From Paratinospora sagittata (Eukaryota > Streptophyta > Magnoliopsida > Ranunculales > Menispermaceae): a stretch of DNA of 64,000 nt. Below the pieces are notes generated by a model. The model worked only from the letters and a program-made list of their open reading frames with translations, had not been told where the DNA came from and did no database searches. The stretch spans positions 20,381,438 through 20,445,437 of the forward strand of contig CM069598.1 of assembly GCA_035771175.1 (NCBI GenBank). The letters are read 5' to 3'. A program made the translations under genes and the position numbers. How positions within the stretch are numbered: the stretch's first letter is position 1; every line of letters starts with the position of its first letter. Positions 22,414 through 35,500 of this stretch are shown here, piece after piece.

Positions 22414-22953
22414 ATGCAGATGTCTGAAAATAATATCAACGGATATAGTGATGCACACACGCAGTGGCCTCCTTGGCAACCAGTGGCGACTCCTCCAGGA
22501 TCAGAGTCAAGTAACAACTACTTTGCATCACCAACTCCATCGCCACACAGACAACGATTCTTATCGCCAGAGCGTGCATGGATTTTTCGTAACAATTTTG
22601 CCCAAAACAATCTCGTGCCCTCATCTTGGCAGGACCTTCTACCAAAATTGTCAGGCGGCCGGATTCGAGCAACAACACGAAAAAGCATCCCACCACTCAA
22701 CTTACCTCCCCTCAAACAATGTAACCAGCGCCCTACACCACCATCTGTTAAGCAAAGGTTGGAATCTTCTGAGGACAAATTTGACTCCATTTACTCTCCA
22801 TGGTTTCATGATGTTGAGGATTCCACCGGCCACAGTGACATTCAGGGACCATACAGGTACTACCCTGAACTAGCAAACGATGACACTGGCAGTGAATCTC
22901 AAGCAGATAACCATTCTCCTTGTGATTTTCCTTCTCTCTTTCACTCATTTTGA
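22414..22953 (+). CDS. Unrecognised 179-codon ORF between pol and 3' LTR
   Basis: Starts 90 bases after the pol stop and runs without a stop into the 3' LTR; the last dozen codons are LTR sequence. The protein is Pro/Ser/Asn-rich with short motifs TPPGSESSNNYF, SPTPSPHRQRFLSPERAW and ERAWIFRNNF, and an acidic C-terminal part. No signal peptide, membrane segment, zinc finger or catalytic motif is visible. Other frames here are also fairly open (141 codons in another plus frame), so protein coding is not proven. It could be an accessory ORF of this family, a captured fragment or chance. Confidence 0.3.
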   Translation: MQMSENNINGYSDAHTQWPPWQPVATPPGSESSNNYFASPTPSPHRQRFLSPERAWIFRNNFAQNNLVPSSWQDLLPKLSGGRIRATTRKSIPPLNLPPLKQCNQRPTPPSVKQRLESSEDKFDSIYSPWFHDVEDSTGHSDIQGPYRYYPELANDDTGSESQADNHSPCDFPSLFHSF

Positions 22954-24153
22954 GTTTTTTTCTTCTCTTTTGGGACTCTCTGTGCGGTGCAACGTGGTTC
23001 TGCCCGGGGGAAGGTGCTAGTTTTGAAAAGAGTTTTTATCTGAAGGTGGGGAACGAAACATAGGTTTGAGTGTCTTATAACATTTATTAAAGTTTACATT
23101 CATTTATCATTATATCTATTATTCATTTACACTGCATTATTGCGTATAATGTTCATACTGTCATACTTATGCCTGTATAATTGGAGTTCATGTATTACAC
23201 TGTTGTTATATCGGATTAGTGGTCAATCTGGCTCAACCAGACTCAGTATTATCCTCAGTAACTTTAAATAGTGAATGGGAGGCAGCGTGCTGCTCTAAAC
23301 AATTGGTATTTAAGTAGACCTCGTGTCTCACCTCTCAACTGGAGACTGATCTGGTTGATCTTATTTGAAAGCTATCAGCTTATACAAGTAACATTGAATG
23401 TCCTAACCTTGCACGTAGTGATACCAACCCTGATAAGGATCACCAGACGTTGCCAAGTCCTGTCTAAATGTTAAGTAAAGATCGGACCAGTTCATGCATT
23501 GGCATCATACATATCACTACCTAGGGATGTATGTGGTTTATGATTCATAGAATAGTTAGAAGCGATGCTCGCTATTCATTATATTTCTCTGGAGAGAGAC
23601 GTACAATGAGAACCTGACTACTCCTGGGGAGAGACATCTGTACGTGAATCCAGAGCGTCGTTCCTGAGGAGGGACGTACAATGAGAACCCGACTACTCTT
23701 GGGGAGAGACATCTTTACGTGAACTCAGGCGATGTACAATCATCAAACCAATACGAGACGGTGTCATACATACATACATATTGGATTGATTATGATGCTC
23801 TGATGTGTATTTAAGATATTTGATTATGAAGTTTGCTTTATTAATTGTTATATTCACGAACTATTTTACCCACTGAGTATATAACCTACCCCGTTGTTAT
23901 CCAATTTTTCACAGGAGATTAGAGTGGACTGGGTGCAGGTTTTTGGGCCTACATTTTGCACCATTTGTATTATTCATTGGGAATTTTTGGGAGAATGTTC
24001 CCTTAACTATTTTATGTACAAATATATTCTGAAATTAATGAAATCAGACTTGTACTTAAACGTGTTTCTGCGCACTCAGTTATTATTATAATGCATTCGC
24101 GCCCCATCCGTGAGTGTCTCGCCGGTTTAAGTGCGTCCAGGCGGGGTGTGACA
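22912..24153 (+). repeat. 3' LTR, lacking its first ~120 bp
   Basis: Aligns to the 5' LTR from about 18361 onward (ctccttgtgattttccttct) and continues through the part missing from the 5' LTR to GTGTGACA at 24153. No polypurine tract precedes it, so the junction at about 22911 is a deletion. A 204-bp stretch compared by eye against the 5' LTR (18735 against 23271) differs at about 10 positions, which suggests a moderately old insertion. Confidence 0.88.
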
Positions 24154-24530
24154 TGAATACAGTGATATAATTAGACATAATATTTTTACTTGACTATTGG
24201 AAGAAACTTGTAAATAAATTAGAGCTCTTGGTTAACAACTCAATTTAATAAATTGATTGATAAAAAAATAAATAGATCTAGGTAAAGTTTGAGGGAAAAT
24301 TGTAAACCTAAGCTTTGAAATATTTGATTTATTAAATTCTGAATTTATTTAGTGCAATTTAAATCTTTTGATTTGTTTCATAAGTAATTTTGATATTTAT
24401 TTAGATAAGATTAGGTTGAAACAATTTTAATAATTAACTAGAAATTAGTGACAAATTTCAGTGGGAACGATATTTTACTTATCATTATATTACTTAAAAA
24501 CGGTATTGTACACTTGTAATTATTTCGCAA

Positions 24531-25930
24531 CAGTGAAAAACTTTCTGTTTCACTTGTTTTCCTTCTCACTGTCGATCAAATGGCTTGATTGGAGAAGAAA
24601 CACTTTCAACACTTTCCAAATTAAAAAAAAAAAGCTTTTGAATACTTATATGATTTAATTAAAAAAAACAAAAAAAAATGATAAAGGTTGAAGATTAAAA
24701 AAGTTGAAGGGTTGGAGAGTTAGGTTTTAGGGTTGAAGGATGGGTGGATGAAGTGAAAATGGAGGGTTTAGGGTAATTTTTATGTATTTTTTTTGGTAAT
24801 TTCACATATGAATATTCTTGTTTCTTAATTTTTTAACTCACAAGGGTGGAGAGAAAGTAAATGGTGAGTGGATTTAGGAGCCTACTTTATAAAAATGAAC
24901 TTAATTTACACAAAAGGTCGCAAGTTATACACAATTTAAATGTATCCATTAAAAGTGACTGGATAAAAAATAAAAAAAAGGATGTGAAGGATCTTAGGAA
25001 GATAAAAAAAAAAAAAAAGGGAAGGGTTTTGAAAAAAAATATTTTTTTTAGGGTTAAAAAAAGGGTTTTAGCCTGTATGGGTGAGCAGGTCACCTGCAAA
25101 CCCGACCAAAACCAAAACCTTCGATTGCGACTAGTGATTCCTCTTTGGCGAAGGCTGCGGTTTCTCTTTCATGTCTCTTTGGCGAAGAAGTTACTCCTTG
25201 CGTTTTCTATTCAACAAAAAAATCTTCCATTGTCCGTCGTCTTTGGCGAAGAAGAAAGAACCCCCCCCACCTGCGCCCTTGCATTTTCTTTTCGACGAAA
25301 AAACTTCCATCTTGCGACTCAAACGACGTTGGTCAACCACCCTATACGATTTATTCTGTGCAAAACCCCCCACCCTTTCTTTTTGTCGAAACCCCCAACC
25401 CTCTTGCACACTACCGAACATTTTCTTTTCAACGAGAAACCCCTTGCGAGTTTGCAATTTCAACAATACTAGCCAACCCCTACTACTTGAATCTTGTGAT
25501 TGATTTGATAATTTCTCAAATTTCTTTTCCTCTTGCATATTTTTTTCTTTAAAGTTGATTGTAGTTTGTGATATTTATTTATTTATTCTAGATTTTTAAG
25601 AATTTTTTGGTGCATTGATCATATAAGCTTCAGCCACATTTTGTCTTTTTAAATTAGGACAACCTGACAACCCGATGGACTCGACCCGTTAACTGTAGCG
25701 GGTGAAACCCATGTGTTTGCGTGAAGTCGGGTGGCATCGGGTTGCCAACGATGCCACCCGATAACGGCGGGTCGGTGGGGTTTGGGTCGATAAATATCAA
25801 GGTAGCAAGTTATAAAATCAATGGTTTAAAAAAAAAAAGGTTATAAAGTCAATGATTCCACTTGAAAAAAAGTTATAAAATGAATATAAATGTATAAGTA
25901 AAAGTGGATGGATAAATAAAAGAAACAAAT
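24531..25930. other. Upstream region of the RLT3-like gene, no supported gene
   Basis: Holds the right arm of the long-range inverted repeat (24845-24897) and several A-runs. A 203-codon ORF at 24861-25472 is built on an imperfect repeat of about 80 bp ('tttggcgaagaag' ... 'ttttctattcaacaaaaaaa' ... ) and has no recognisable domain. A perfect 12-bp hairpin (CGGGTGGCATCG at 25728-25739, inverse at 25749-25760, 9-nt loop) sits in GGGT-rich sequence. Any promoter of the downstream gene lies in its right part. Confidence 0.5.
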
Positions 25931-26199
25931 AACTAGGGTTTTAGGAAGTAAGGGAGAAGAAGAAGAAGTAAGGGAGAAGAAGAAGAAGAAGAAGAAGAAG
26001 GAAGTGGAAGAAGAAGAAGAAGAGGAAGAAAAGAAAAGACGGCGGTGAAGTGAACTCTCTCATTCTCGCACCAATAAAACGATAAAACAAAGGAAATTAA
26101 AGGGTTTTGGCGAACGTAATCAGCACTCAAAACTCCAAATAGCCGTAAACATACCTACCTCATGAAGGGTTTAGGGTTTTTCCTCTCATAATTGGAGAG
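25931..26199 (+). promoter_or_regulatory. Probable 5' UTR exon of the RLT3-like gene, with GAA repeat and telo-box
   Basis: A (GAA)n-rich purine tract (25958-26025) is typical of plant transcript leaders. A telo-box (tttagggttttt, about 26169-26180) follows. A strong donor (AG|GTAAGT) at 26200 pairs with an acceptor (tgtgtgcag) ending at 26492, giving a 292-bp leader intron. The transcription start itself cannot be placed. Confidence 0.6.
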
Positions 26200-26492
26200 G
26201 TAAGTTGCAGAGAGTTAGTTTGTAATTCTGTAGCCCTGGATTTTGAATGTTATGCTTCAGGGCTGTGAAGTTTAGATTAAGTCTTGAAATGCTATAGCAG
26301 AATATGAAAGTAATTAATCAAAATAAATCACTCAGCATATTGAAACAAAAACTATATAATTCAAAGTTAATTCTATTTTTGAAAGCGATAATTCCGTTCT
26401 TGTAGTCTTCCAATGCTTTATCCTTATCATCTTCAAATTTCTCTTCTATTTGCTTGTTTTTCTTCTAAGGATTAATTCTCATGTGTGTGCAG

Positions 26493-26541
26493 CGGTGTGT
26501 GAATTATTGAGCTACTCAACTTGCTCAGGATGGATGCTCAG
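26493..26541 (+). CDS. RLT3: RLT3-like exon 1: leader end and start codon (MDAQ)
   Basis: Acceptor tgtgtgcag ends at 26492 and donor GTATTC begins at 26542. Only 12 bases (26530-26541) are coding. The in-frame TGA at 26500-26502 shows that this start is the first possible one if this exon is used. If an upstream homeodomain exon splices past it, the exon would be skipped or part of another isoform. Confidence 0.6.
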
Positions 26542-29500
26542 GTATTCCCCAACAATATGAATTGTTTTGACTCTATTTCATTATTCATCTTAGTCATTAT
26601 CATTTTCATTATATTGTTTTAGTGGCCGGTTCTCAAATGCAACACCAAGATGTTTCCTCTAGGGCAGATGTTGATGAAGTTCAGAAAAGATGGTCCTCCT
26701 CTCGGTGTTGAGTTCGATTCCCTTCCTCCAAGAGCATTTAACCATTCTAGAGGTATCAAGCTTTTTTCCTTTTGCTCTTAGCCTCTTACCTAAGACTTAC
26801 TTGCCTTATCTGTATGCGCGCGTGCGTGTTGATCAGTATAATTTATAGATAGTGGATTACATTCATTCTGACACAATGATCGAGTTTACCAGCAGAATTA
26901 TGAAGTTACTGGATACATTAACTTTTTACAATATGTTTGTGCTTTGCTTGTCATACAACTCATTAGGAAAATGCATGTGTTTGTCACTTGCTAAAGGACT
27001 TAATTTGCTCTATCCTTTTTTTATTTTTTTTATTTGAGAATAGGAATTTCATTGTTAAGTATACAAAGACACCTTTGTGTGTGTGTGTGTGCGTGCGCGT
27101 GTGTGTAATTTCTTCAGATTTTGAACCATAAAATTACTGAAATCTTTATGTAAATATACAAAGACACCTTTTTATAATTATAATGTGCAGTTTATTAATT
27201 GCTATCACTTAGGTTATGTCAAGAAGATTGGGTTTTGTCTGACCTAACAACTCTGATTTGGAAAAGTGAGCTTGTAGCCCTGTATATGTTTTTGGAAGTT
27301 GTTCAACGCTAAAAGGATTTCATTATCTTTATCATTCTAAATAGTAAATTTATTACTTATATGTTGATATTCGTCGTGATGAATCAGGTTTGAATCTTTG
27401 ACGTACTAAATGAATTTAACTTTCTGTGGTACTATTTTTGAATTTTCGTGAAAAGCAAATGTTAAATGGATCCTAGTTTTTTCGGCTGAATGCTTTTGTG
27501 CAATATGATTTAATAATTAAATATAACTGATGCTGATGTTGAATTTGTTGATATTCCTTAGTTGATTTTTTCTCTACAGCTTTACTTACAATTTTAAGTT
27601 CCTTGATGTTTCTTTTTCATTTCTATGTTGTTATTGTTTGACTCTTTTTTCCTATTTCTTGTGTTCAATTAGATTCAAAATACGCAGCGAGTCAAAGAGG
27701 GGTAAAAAGGAAGAAGGTAGGACAAACAAATTTCTAGATGCTTAGATTTTTTTTATTTTTTTATTTTTTATTTTTTGTGTCAATCATCATACATCTCCAT
27801 TTTATTTTGTTTTTATTTTATTTCATTTTTTTGATCTATATTACATGTCTCTTTCATTGTAGTGGTTTTGAAGAGGTAATGGGATGTTCACAATTTGTTC
27901 ATGATGGGCTTTGTATTGATGCATATTGATTTTGTAAATACCAAATTGATAGTCTTATTCCAAGATCTTACTTTTAAGGCATAAAAAATAAGATAGAAGC
28001 TAAGGTTCTCCATTTGTTCACTGCAACTGCATGGTTGAATCACTTGACTTGGCTACAACTCCCTTTGTTTTACCATTCCATTTTGTCGTGTAAATTTGTT
28101 TAATAAATTGTTTTGCTTGATATTATTTCTTTGTTTGGTTTTACTTCCAATGAGTTTGGATAAATGGTTTCTCTGTTTCCTGTTTCCTGTTTCATGGAAA
28201 GCATAAGAATTTTCTTAAGTGAAAAACTCTAATATTTACTTCACATAAGAATAATAGTTGGAACGAGGTGATGCTAAGAGCATGTTTGCTATGCTATAAT
28301 GGAAGCATGGTGGTAGTTACTGTTGCAATGGCAAGCATGTGGTGATCAATGTAATGGTGGTATTGGTAATGGAGTAGTTATAATGGAGACCTCATCTTAA
28401 TGACTGCCTACTTAAAGGGGGCTCAAAATGACCTAACACTCAACTGTAGACTAACTAAGCACTCCATTCAATTGATTGAGAGTTCAGATTTTGAAGATTG
28501 GTATTATTTAAATGCTGTAATCCTGTTTAACATCTGACATGTTTTGGCTGGACATCATCCAGAACATTTCTTGATGCATCTTTTGGGAATTTACTATGCA
28601 CCATTACATTTGTGACTTTCTTTTTATGATAATGCAAAACAGTAAGCCTCATAACTGCAATATTGGTAAAAATAAGAAGCTTGTTACATTCTTCCTACTC
28701 ATGCAATATATCTTGACATAAGTCAAATAAGAAAAAAAAAAAATTTCTTGTTGAAATTTTATTTGCACCACAAACGTTTTTCAAAATGTTTCATAGTGCT
28801 CATTCTGTAGAATGATAAGTACAATGAAAGCCAAATGTAAATGAGTCATGTTCTTTTTTGATTCTTTCCATTCTTTCCCAAATGCCTACTGTACCTTAAC
28901 CTTCAATCTACTACCTCTCCCATGCTTGTGGGCTATGAGAATAATTAAAGAAAGAGGGTTTGCAAGTCAGTTTTACAGCTATGGAGAGGAAGCGTGGTGC
29001 TAATGGTGCTGTGTGTGGTGATGATGATGATGTAGTGGTTATCGTGGTAGTGTCATGTTAAGTGGTGATTGTGTGTTGAAGATAAAGGAGAGAGATGGTT
29101 ATTAGTGATGAGAAGAGGTGGTCTCACAAGACAATCAAGGTGCAGTTTGTCAAAGGATTTTTTTTCCTTAGCAAGGATCGAAAATTTGAACTTTCCCTAG
29201 ACTTCGATCTTTTAAAATTCAGAATTAATTCAAGGAAGTCCAATTTGATGTGGGGCTTTTTTTTTAAAAATTCATCATTGTATAGAAGTATAAAGAATTC
29301 TATATAAAAGATCTATATTTCTTTTAGATATATTGAAATATAGTGTTGCCAAGGCGGCGCCTAGGCACCTTGGGTAGTGGCACCGCCTAGACCACCTCCT
29401 AGGCAGTCTGGGGAGGTCTAAGCAAATATATATAATTTTTTTAAGTTTTTTTGAATCTTTTTTTTGTTTTTGTTAAAACCTGTGAAATCCTCTCCCTCCT

Positions 29501-32500
29501 TCCACTTCGACTTCTGCAAACCCTAAACACATTTATGTATATAATTATTAATTTATATTATATAAATTAATAATTATTTAATATTATATAAATTAATAAT
29601 TATTTAATATATAAATTCTATTAATAATTATATATATGAGACCAATGAATAAATAAATAAATTTTTCAGGGACCCCTAAATAAATATTTTATATCCCGTC
29701 TAGGCCCTGCTTAGGCCCCGACTCGCCTAATTAAGGTTTGCTGCCTACCACCGCCTTTCCGCCTTGACAACACTGTTGAAACAAAAATAATTATATACTT
29801 AACTCAATAATTTAAGAAATATATTGGTTTAAAGAAAGATTTATAGGGTCTATATAACGATTGCATGCGTAATAGGTTTTCGTTTTAAATTAAAATTTTG
29901 TAAATCTTATTTTACTTCTTCCTTAGTGATTCTGTAGTTTCTATCTATTACATATGAAATTGTACTTCAATCTCATATACTTTTATTCTTCAGCAATATT
30001 TTCTAACAAAAGTTAAAGTTAGTGTTGTCTTATTTTACTTTGTATTAGAGAAGTAAAAAAATGTGAAAGGTTCTTTTAGGTTTTACAAATTATTCCCATA
30101 TTGTACCTAACTTTGATGAAATTTTGTAATAATTTGATTAAATGTAATTCATAATTCGATGAATGAGAAATCGATAAAATTCGATGAATTTGGAGAATTA
30201 TGTCGAATTTTCGTTTCATGTTTCCTTGTTTTATGTCCGCCCTTTCATACAAATTCCTCTTAAATATTTTTTTTTCATGACCCAAAAATGATAATTTCGT
30301 GTACCATAGAAGTCATGCACTCTAACGCGAAGCAAAATAAATCAAACAAATCTAACTAGGTCCAATTCTGTTGTCTTTAATTTCTCAGTTTGAAATCCTA
30401 GCTGAATGACTGGACAAATATTTTTGTATTGAATTATGCAAGTTTATCACTTACAGGTTCTTTTTACATTGAGTTTCTGTGATGAAATGTGGCTATCCCT
30501 AGGGGTTGTTGAATGGCCTAGGTCTTCATTTGTTTGTAGCCTTTGAAGATGGTTAACTCTTCGCCCGTCTCAACTTCTTATTTTTCCATTCTGTCCCTTT
30601 TTTCTTCTCCTTCTTCTTTGCTTTTTTGATGAATTTTCCCTGTTTTGGAGGTAATGTCTCCATTAATGCATTATTGCGTCATTTCAGTTCTTAAGAGTTC
30701 TGTTTGGTGGAGTGGTTGCTTAATTGGAACAATATCTATTTTGCTATTTGGTGGTGTATGGGGTTGAAAGAAACAACCGTATCTTTAATGATTGTAATAG
30801 CAATAGCGCTAGGCTATGGGAGAAGACCCTGTTTTTGTTTGCTAATTGGGTAAGCTCCAGTAAGTTATCTATGGGGTATAGTTTGGGTAGTGGTTGCTTA
30901 ATTGGAACAATATCCTTGATAGGCTGTAATTCCACTGGGACAGCTCGTGCCTGTAGCCTTTTTACTCTAGACTTAATATAATATATGTTTCTTGTCAAAA
31001 AAAAAAAAAAAAAAAAGAGTCCTGTTTTTCCTATTGATTTTTCATTTTGGAGCTTGTTCGCCAGAGTTTTATGTACTTCCATGTCAGCACATGCTGCATC
31101 CATCCTAAAACTTGTTTCAGCTTGTTCTTCTCGTTATTATTTTTTTGCTTGTTTGTTTTTAACTCTACTTTTTTCTTCTTTTAATTGATGTTATTATGGA
31201 CCCTAATGGTATAGCTGTATAGGTGATGTGCAATCATTTTTCTCTGCTTGTTTAATTTTTACTTTTCTACTCTGTCAATTGTGCCTCAAATAGGAGAAAA
31301 AAGAAAATTCTTACCTAATTAAATGGATGCCTTTCTTTTTCCTTTTCTTTCACTTATCCTCCTTCCCTATTAACACTTGTTGTACTGTACATTTACCACT
31401 TCGACTTTTTTTTTTTTTTCTATTAGATATCGAAGTTGGACATTGTGGACTCCCTAGCTTGTGCAAAGAAGAATGGTCCAGTGAGGAAACATGGTATAGG
31501 GAAAGGTCTCATGACAGTGTGGCATGCGACAAATCCTGGTGCTGGAGGTTTTCCCATTGTTGCTGATTTTACATGCAAAGAAGTTGCTGATAGACGTCCC
31601 AACTGTACATTTTCTCGCTCCCTAAAAAAATTGGGTCAAGAAGCTAAAAGGTCACGACATCGCAAACTAGCTACGGTAAATATTTAATTTCTACCATGGT
31701 TGGTGTGTTTTTTGGATTTATATTATTGAACTTGTAGAATTGGAGCATTTATGATGTAGCTTGCAACTAGCAAATTGATCATGAAGTTTCAGCTGGGAAG
31801 TATTCTGACTTTTCCTTCTTGTTTTGTAGAAATTGAAGACTTTTGGGAAGAAATTACAGGATAGAAGGACTTGTGCCACTAAAAAAACAGTAGTAAGAAT
31901 GACCTATTATTTTCATTTGTATAGTAAAGGCAAGGTAATGTTTTATGCATTATAGTTAAACTTTGACTTACAGGTGAAACATAATAAGACTGAAGATCCT
32001 ACGAAGTTACACCAAGCTGAATGCAGCCTTTCAGTCGAAAGATCAAATTCTCAAGAATGCCTAAATGCATCAGCAGTATTGGTGGACGATGAGGAACTGG
32101 AGCTAAGGGAATTACAAGCAGGACCAAACCCATTGACATGCTCTGCACATATATCATCAAGTGGAATGCATGGTTGCTCGCTTTGCAAAGGTTTGATCTT
32201 AAATGCTCGATCGATATTCTTAAACAAATCAGATGCTTATTTCCCTGTGTATTTTACTGAAGTTTAAGGTGCGAATAATCTTTTCTTCTTGCAAAGCAAC
32301 ATATTCTTATTTAATTTTAACAATGGTACTTGTTCTCCTACAGACTTGTTGGCTAAATTCCCTCCACTTTCTGTGAAGATGAAGCAACCCTTCCATGTGC
32401 AACCTTGGAATTCTTCCCAAGAGCTTGTTAAAAAATTGTTCAAGGTATATCATTTGAAGTATCTTCCGTTGCTCCAAATGATTTTATGTTTCTAGGCAAG

Positions 32501-35500
32501 TGATATGGTGATGCGTTTATTATTCTAGTTTTTCAACCCCACATTACCCAGTGGGCATTATATAGTTTATAAAAAGTAATATTTAATAAAATATATTAAT
32601 TTTATTACTAAAAAAATGCGAAAAATTGGAAATACACATCTAGGAGGATTGTCAAAAATGGAACATTAATAAAAGGTATAGAAATTTGGTTTTATTGATA
32701 AAGCTACCAACCCATAGAGAAGTTATTTGAATGTCAAGTGCATTGAAGAAGAATTCCAACTTGCTAGGGTGTCATGCATCTATTTTGTAATTTCAGCTCG
32801 ATTCAACTCAACCAGCCTTTTTCCAACTGTATAGGGATGATTATACGAATATGCTTCCTCAATACTGCTCTATCAAGGACTAGATCAATAGATATATTAT
32901 AAGGAATTATATCTTTCTTAATTATTTTTATCTATGTTGTTTAAGGTCTTCTTGTGGCTCTATCATTACTCAGTAGATCACTGTGTAACTATCAAAGCTA
33001 TAATAGTCTTCATCTTATGTGTCCAACCATCTTAATTGTTTTTTTTTTTTTTTTCATTTTATCTCCATTTCGTGCTACTCCTATTATTTCTCGAGTACAT
33101 TCATTTCTAATTTTATCTTTCAATATGTACCACATATTTGTTTTTTACATTTGTATTTTTTAATGGTGTAACGTGTTTTATTGCGTAACATTTTGTACTA
33201 TAAAGCTTGGCTGGCCAAATAGTGATCTTATAAAATTTTACTTTCAACTTCAATGAGATGTGTTAATTATATAATACTCTAGAAGCATATCTCCTTTACC
33301 TACTTTGCTAAATTCTATGGTTCACACTATCTCTTATTTCTCACTCCCGATGTATAATTAAGCACACACACTTATCATTGTATCTCTTAGCTTTCGGTCT
33401 TCATCGTCTCTTCATTTGTGTTGCTAGTTCCTCTAAAATTACATTCAACTTATTCAATCTTAGCTCTACTAGTTTTGAATCATCTATTTGCTTAAAAAAA
33501 GTTTTGAATCATTTGGATCCTAAAGTTTCTTTCCAAGCCTTACATATAATATGTATTTTTATTTTTTAATTTAGTTTCATCAAGTAGCACCATATCTTTA
33601 GCAAATACCATATACCAATGTGACTATTGAATATTTTCTTTAATATGTCTAGTCAGTTTATCCATAACTATTGCAAGCATATTAGGGCTTATGGCCGATC
33701 CTTGGGTGTAAAACGATTGTAATTGGAAACTCACTAGTTTCTCTTATTGTTGCTTTTACGATGGTTATTCTTCATCATATGTATTCTTTGTCAAGTTCAT
33801 GTACATAACGATCATTGTTCTCCTATGGAACCTGATAAGGTAGGTTGCCTTTTTATTATGAAATTTCCTAGTTTCTTATTCTACTCTTTCTTAGTCACCG
33901 ACATTGGTCTTTGTTGCTTTACCCAAATAGGCAAGAATGTAAGCAAATGCTTTTGTAATAGTGAGGTTTGGTTTGAGTGACCTTCTCTTCGTTGTTTTTT
34001 AATGATGTGTTGGGGCTGGTACTTGGTGATGAGATAGGAAGCTTATTAAATGGTGGTTGTTTTAGTTCATCATTGTTCAATAGAGGAAAGAGATTTTCTT
34101 AACACAAAAGTTTAATTTCTCTGCAGGTGTTTCGTTTCCTCTATAGTAATGCCAGTTCAATTGATATGTATCATTCCTTTACGCTTGATGAGTTTGCTCA
34201 GGCATTTCATGATAAGGTCAAGGCACATTGCAGTTTGACTGTTTCATTGGTTTCTTAATATACTGGAGATTGTCCAAGCCTGAGAATTAGACATCTTTAA
34301 CTTATCCTCTCCTCATATATGGTTGACAGGACTCCTTGTTACTTGGAAAAATACATTTGGCCATACTAAAGCTTTTCTTATCGGATGTTGAAATAGAGCT
34401 TGGTAGTGGATTTCTTCCCCATGCCAGCAAAGATTGCAGATTCCTTGAATTTCTACACTCAGTAAGTTGACAATGATGGATCATATATTGTTTTTGTCAA
34501 TTTGAAAAAGAAAGTTCATCTGTAGTTGTTATTATTGTTCATATAAACTACTTTTTGTGGTATATGGCACAAATAACAACAAATTATCTCAAACATTTGG
34601 GACAGCCGCAAAGCTTGTTCCCCCATTAATCACAATGTTTTCCAAGTTATATTACTTAGATCCCTTTTATTTCATGCTTATTGTGCCTTCTTTTTTACTC
34701 TTTTAGAAAGCTTGTTCCCCCATTAATTACTGTTTTGCGAGTTATATTACTTAGATCCCTTTTATTTCATTCTTATTGTGCTCTTCTTTTTGCTCTTTAA
34801 GAACCCTAAAGTTGAGATTGTTTAACCAGGGGCCAGGGCTACTGCTTGTCATTTAGTTTTATCCACTTTCTTTTTCTTTGTCAACTATTATAGCTTCTCT
34901 TGACTTTCATGAATTCTTCTTAATTTTTTAATTTTATCTTACTAGTCATTTGATTCTTTACTCATTTCACTACGTGGCCTTAGACTCTCAATTTCTGCTA
35001 CATGAAAATTGTGAACATCATGCAGAAATTATTTGCTGATCTTAGCTCTTAGATATCGCTGTTAATCACTTAATCTGTTCATCCATTATATAGAATGTTG
35101 AGGTCACATGTTGCTCTCTAAATCCATGTTTCTTTCATGTTTTTGGCCTCTCTAGTTTGGTTAGAACCCACAACTAGGTTGTTTCTTTTAATTTGGGCTT
35201 TTGTTGTTCTATATTTTTCTTCCAACGAGCCACCTTAACACATTCTTTTTTTTTTTTTAAAAGAAACTATAAGATGTTATATATGTGTGAATCTGTATGT
35301 AAATAAGCTATACAAAAGGTGGTCCCTAACTTGAACCACAACATAAATCAATCTACACAAAATTGCCCCAGCCTTTAAGCCATTCGCTTAGAGCAAACCC
35401 ATTACACAACTTGCTATTTGCTACCCAAAAGGAAGCAAGGAGATGAGATTGCTCCCATACCTTATCCGATGGAAACAATACACCATCGAACACCCTCCTA

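Larger units (their letters stand above)
18239..24153 (+). mobile_element. Ty3/gypsy retrotransposon (Tekay/Del-like chromovirus), internally deleted
   Basis: TG (18239) to CA (24153), 5915 bp, with near target duplications GGAAT (18234-18238) and TGAAT (24154-24158). Gene order is protease end, RT, RNase H, integrase, then a C-terminal chromodomain-like segment, which places it among Ty3/gypsy chromoviruses. Gag, most of the protease and the primer binding site are gone: LTR sequence at 19222 runs straight into pol. The 3' LTR has lost about its first 120 bp. Three other LTRs of the family occur in the window (1581-2909, 8050-9439 and the two here). Confidence 0.93.
17200..24530 (+). mobile_element. 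Older LTR-like sequence interrupted by the gypsy element
   Basis: 17200-18238 plus 24154-about 24530 read as one sequence once the insertion is removed. The left part has paired 'gcgc' words (17490-17600) and a TATA-like cctataaatacatc near 17691, followed by a leader-like stretch. The right part contains 'cagtgggaacgatattttac' and 'ttatcattatattactta', a phrase typical of the 3' end of plant gypsy LTRs of the Tat/Athila type. Outer boundaries and duplications are not certain. Short ORFs here (17306-17914) are not supported as genes. Confidence 0.45.

Noticed and set aside
24861..25472. 203-codon ORF upstream of the RLT3-like gene
   Set aside because: Made of an imperfect ~80 bp repeat with overlapping long ORFs in other frames and no domain; probably non-coding.
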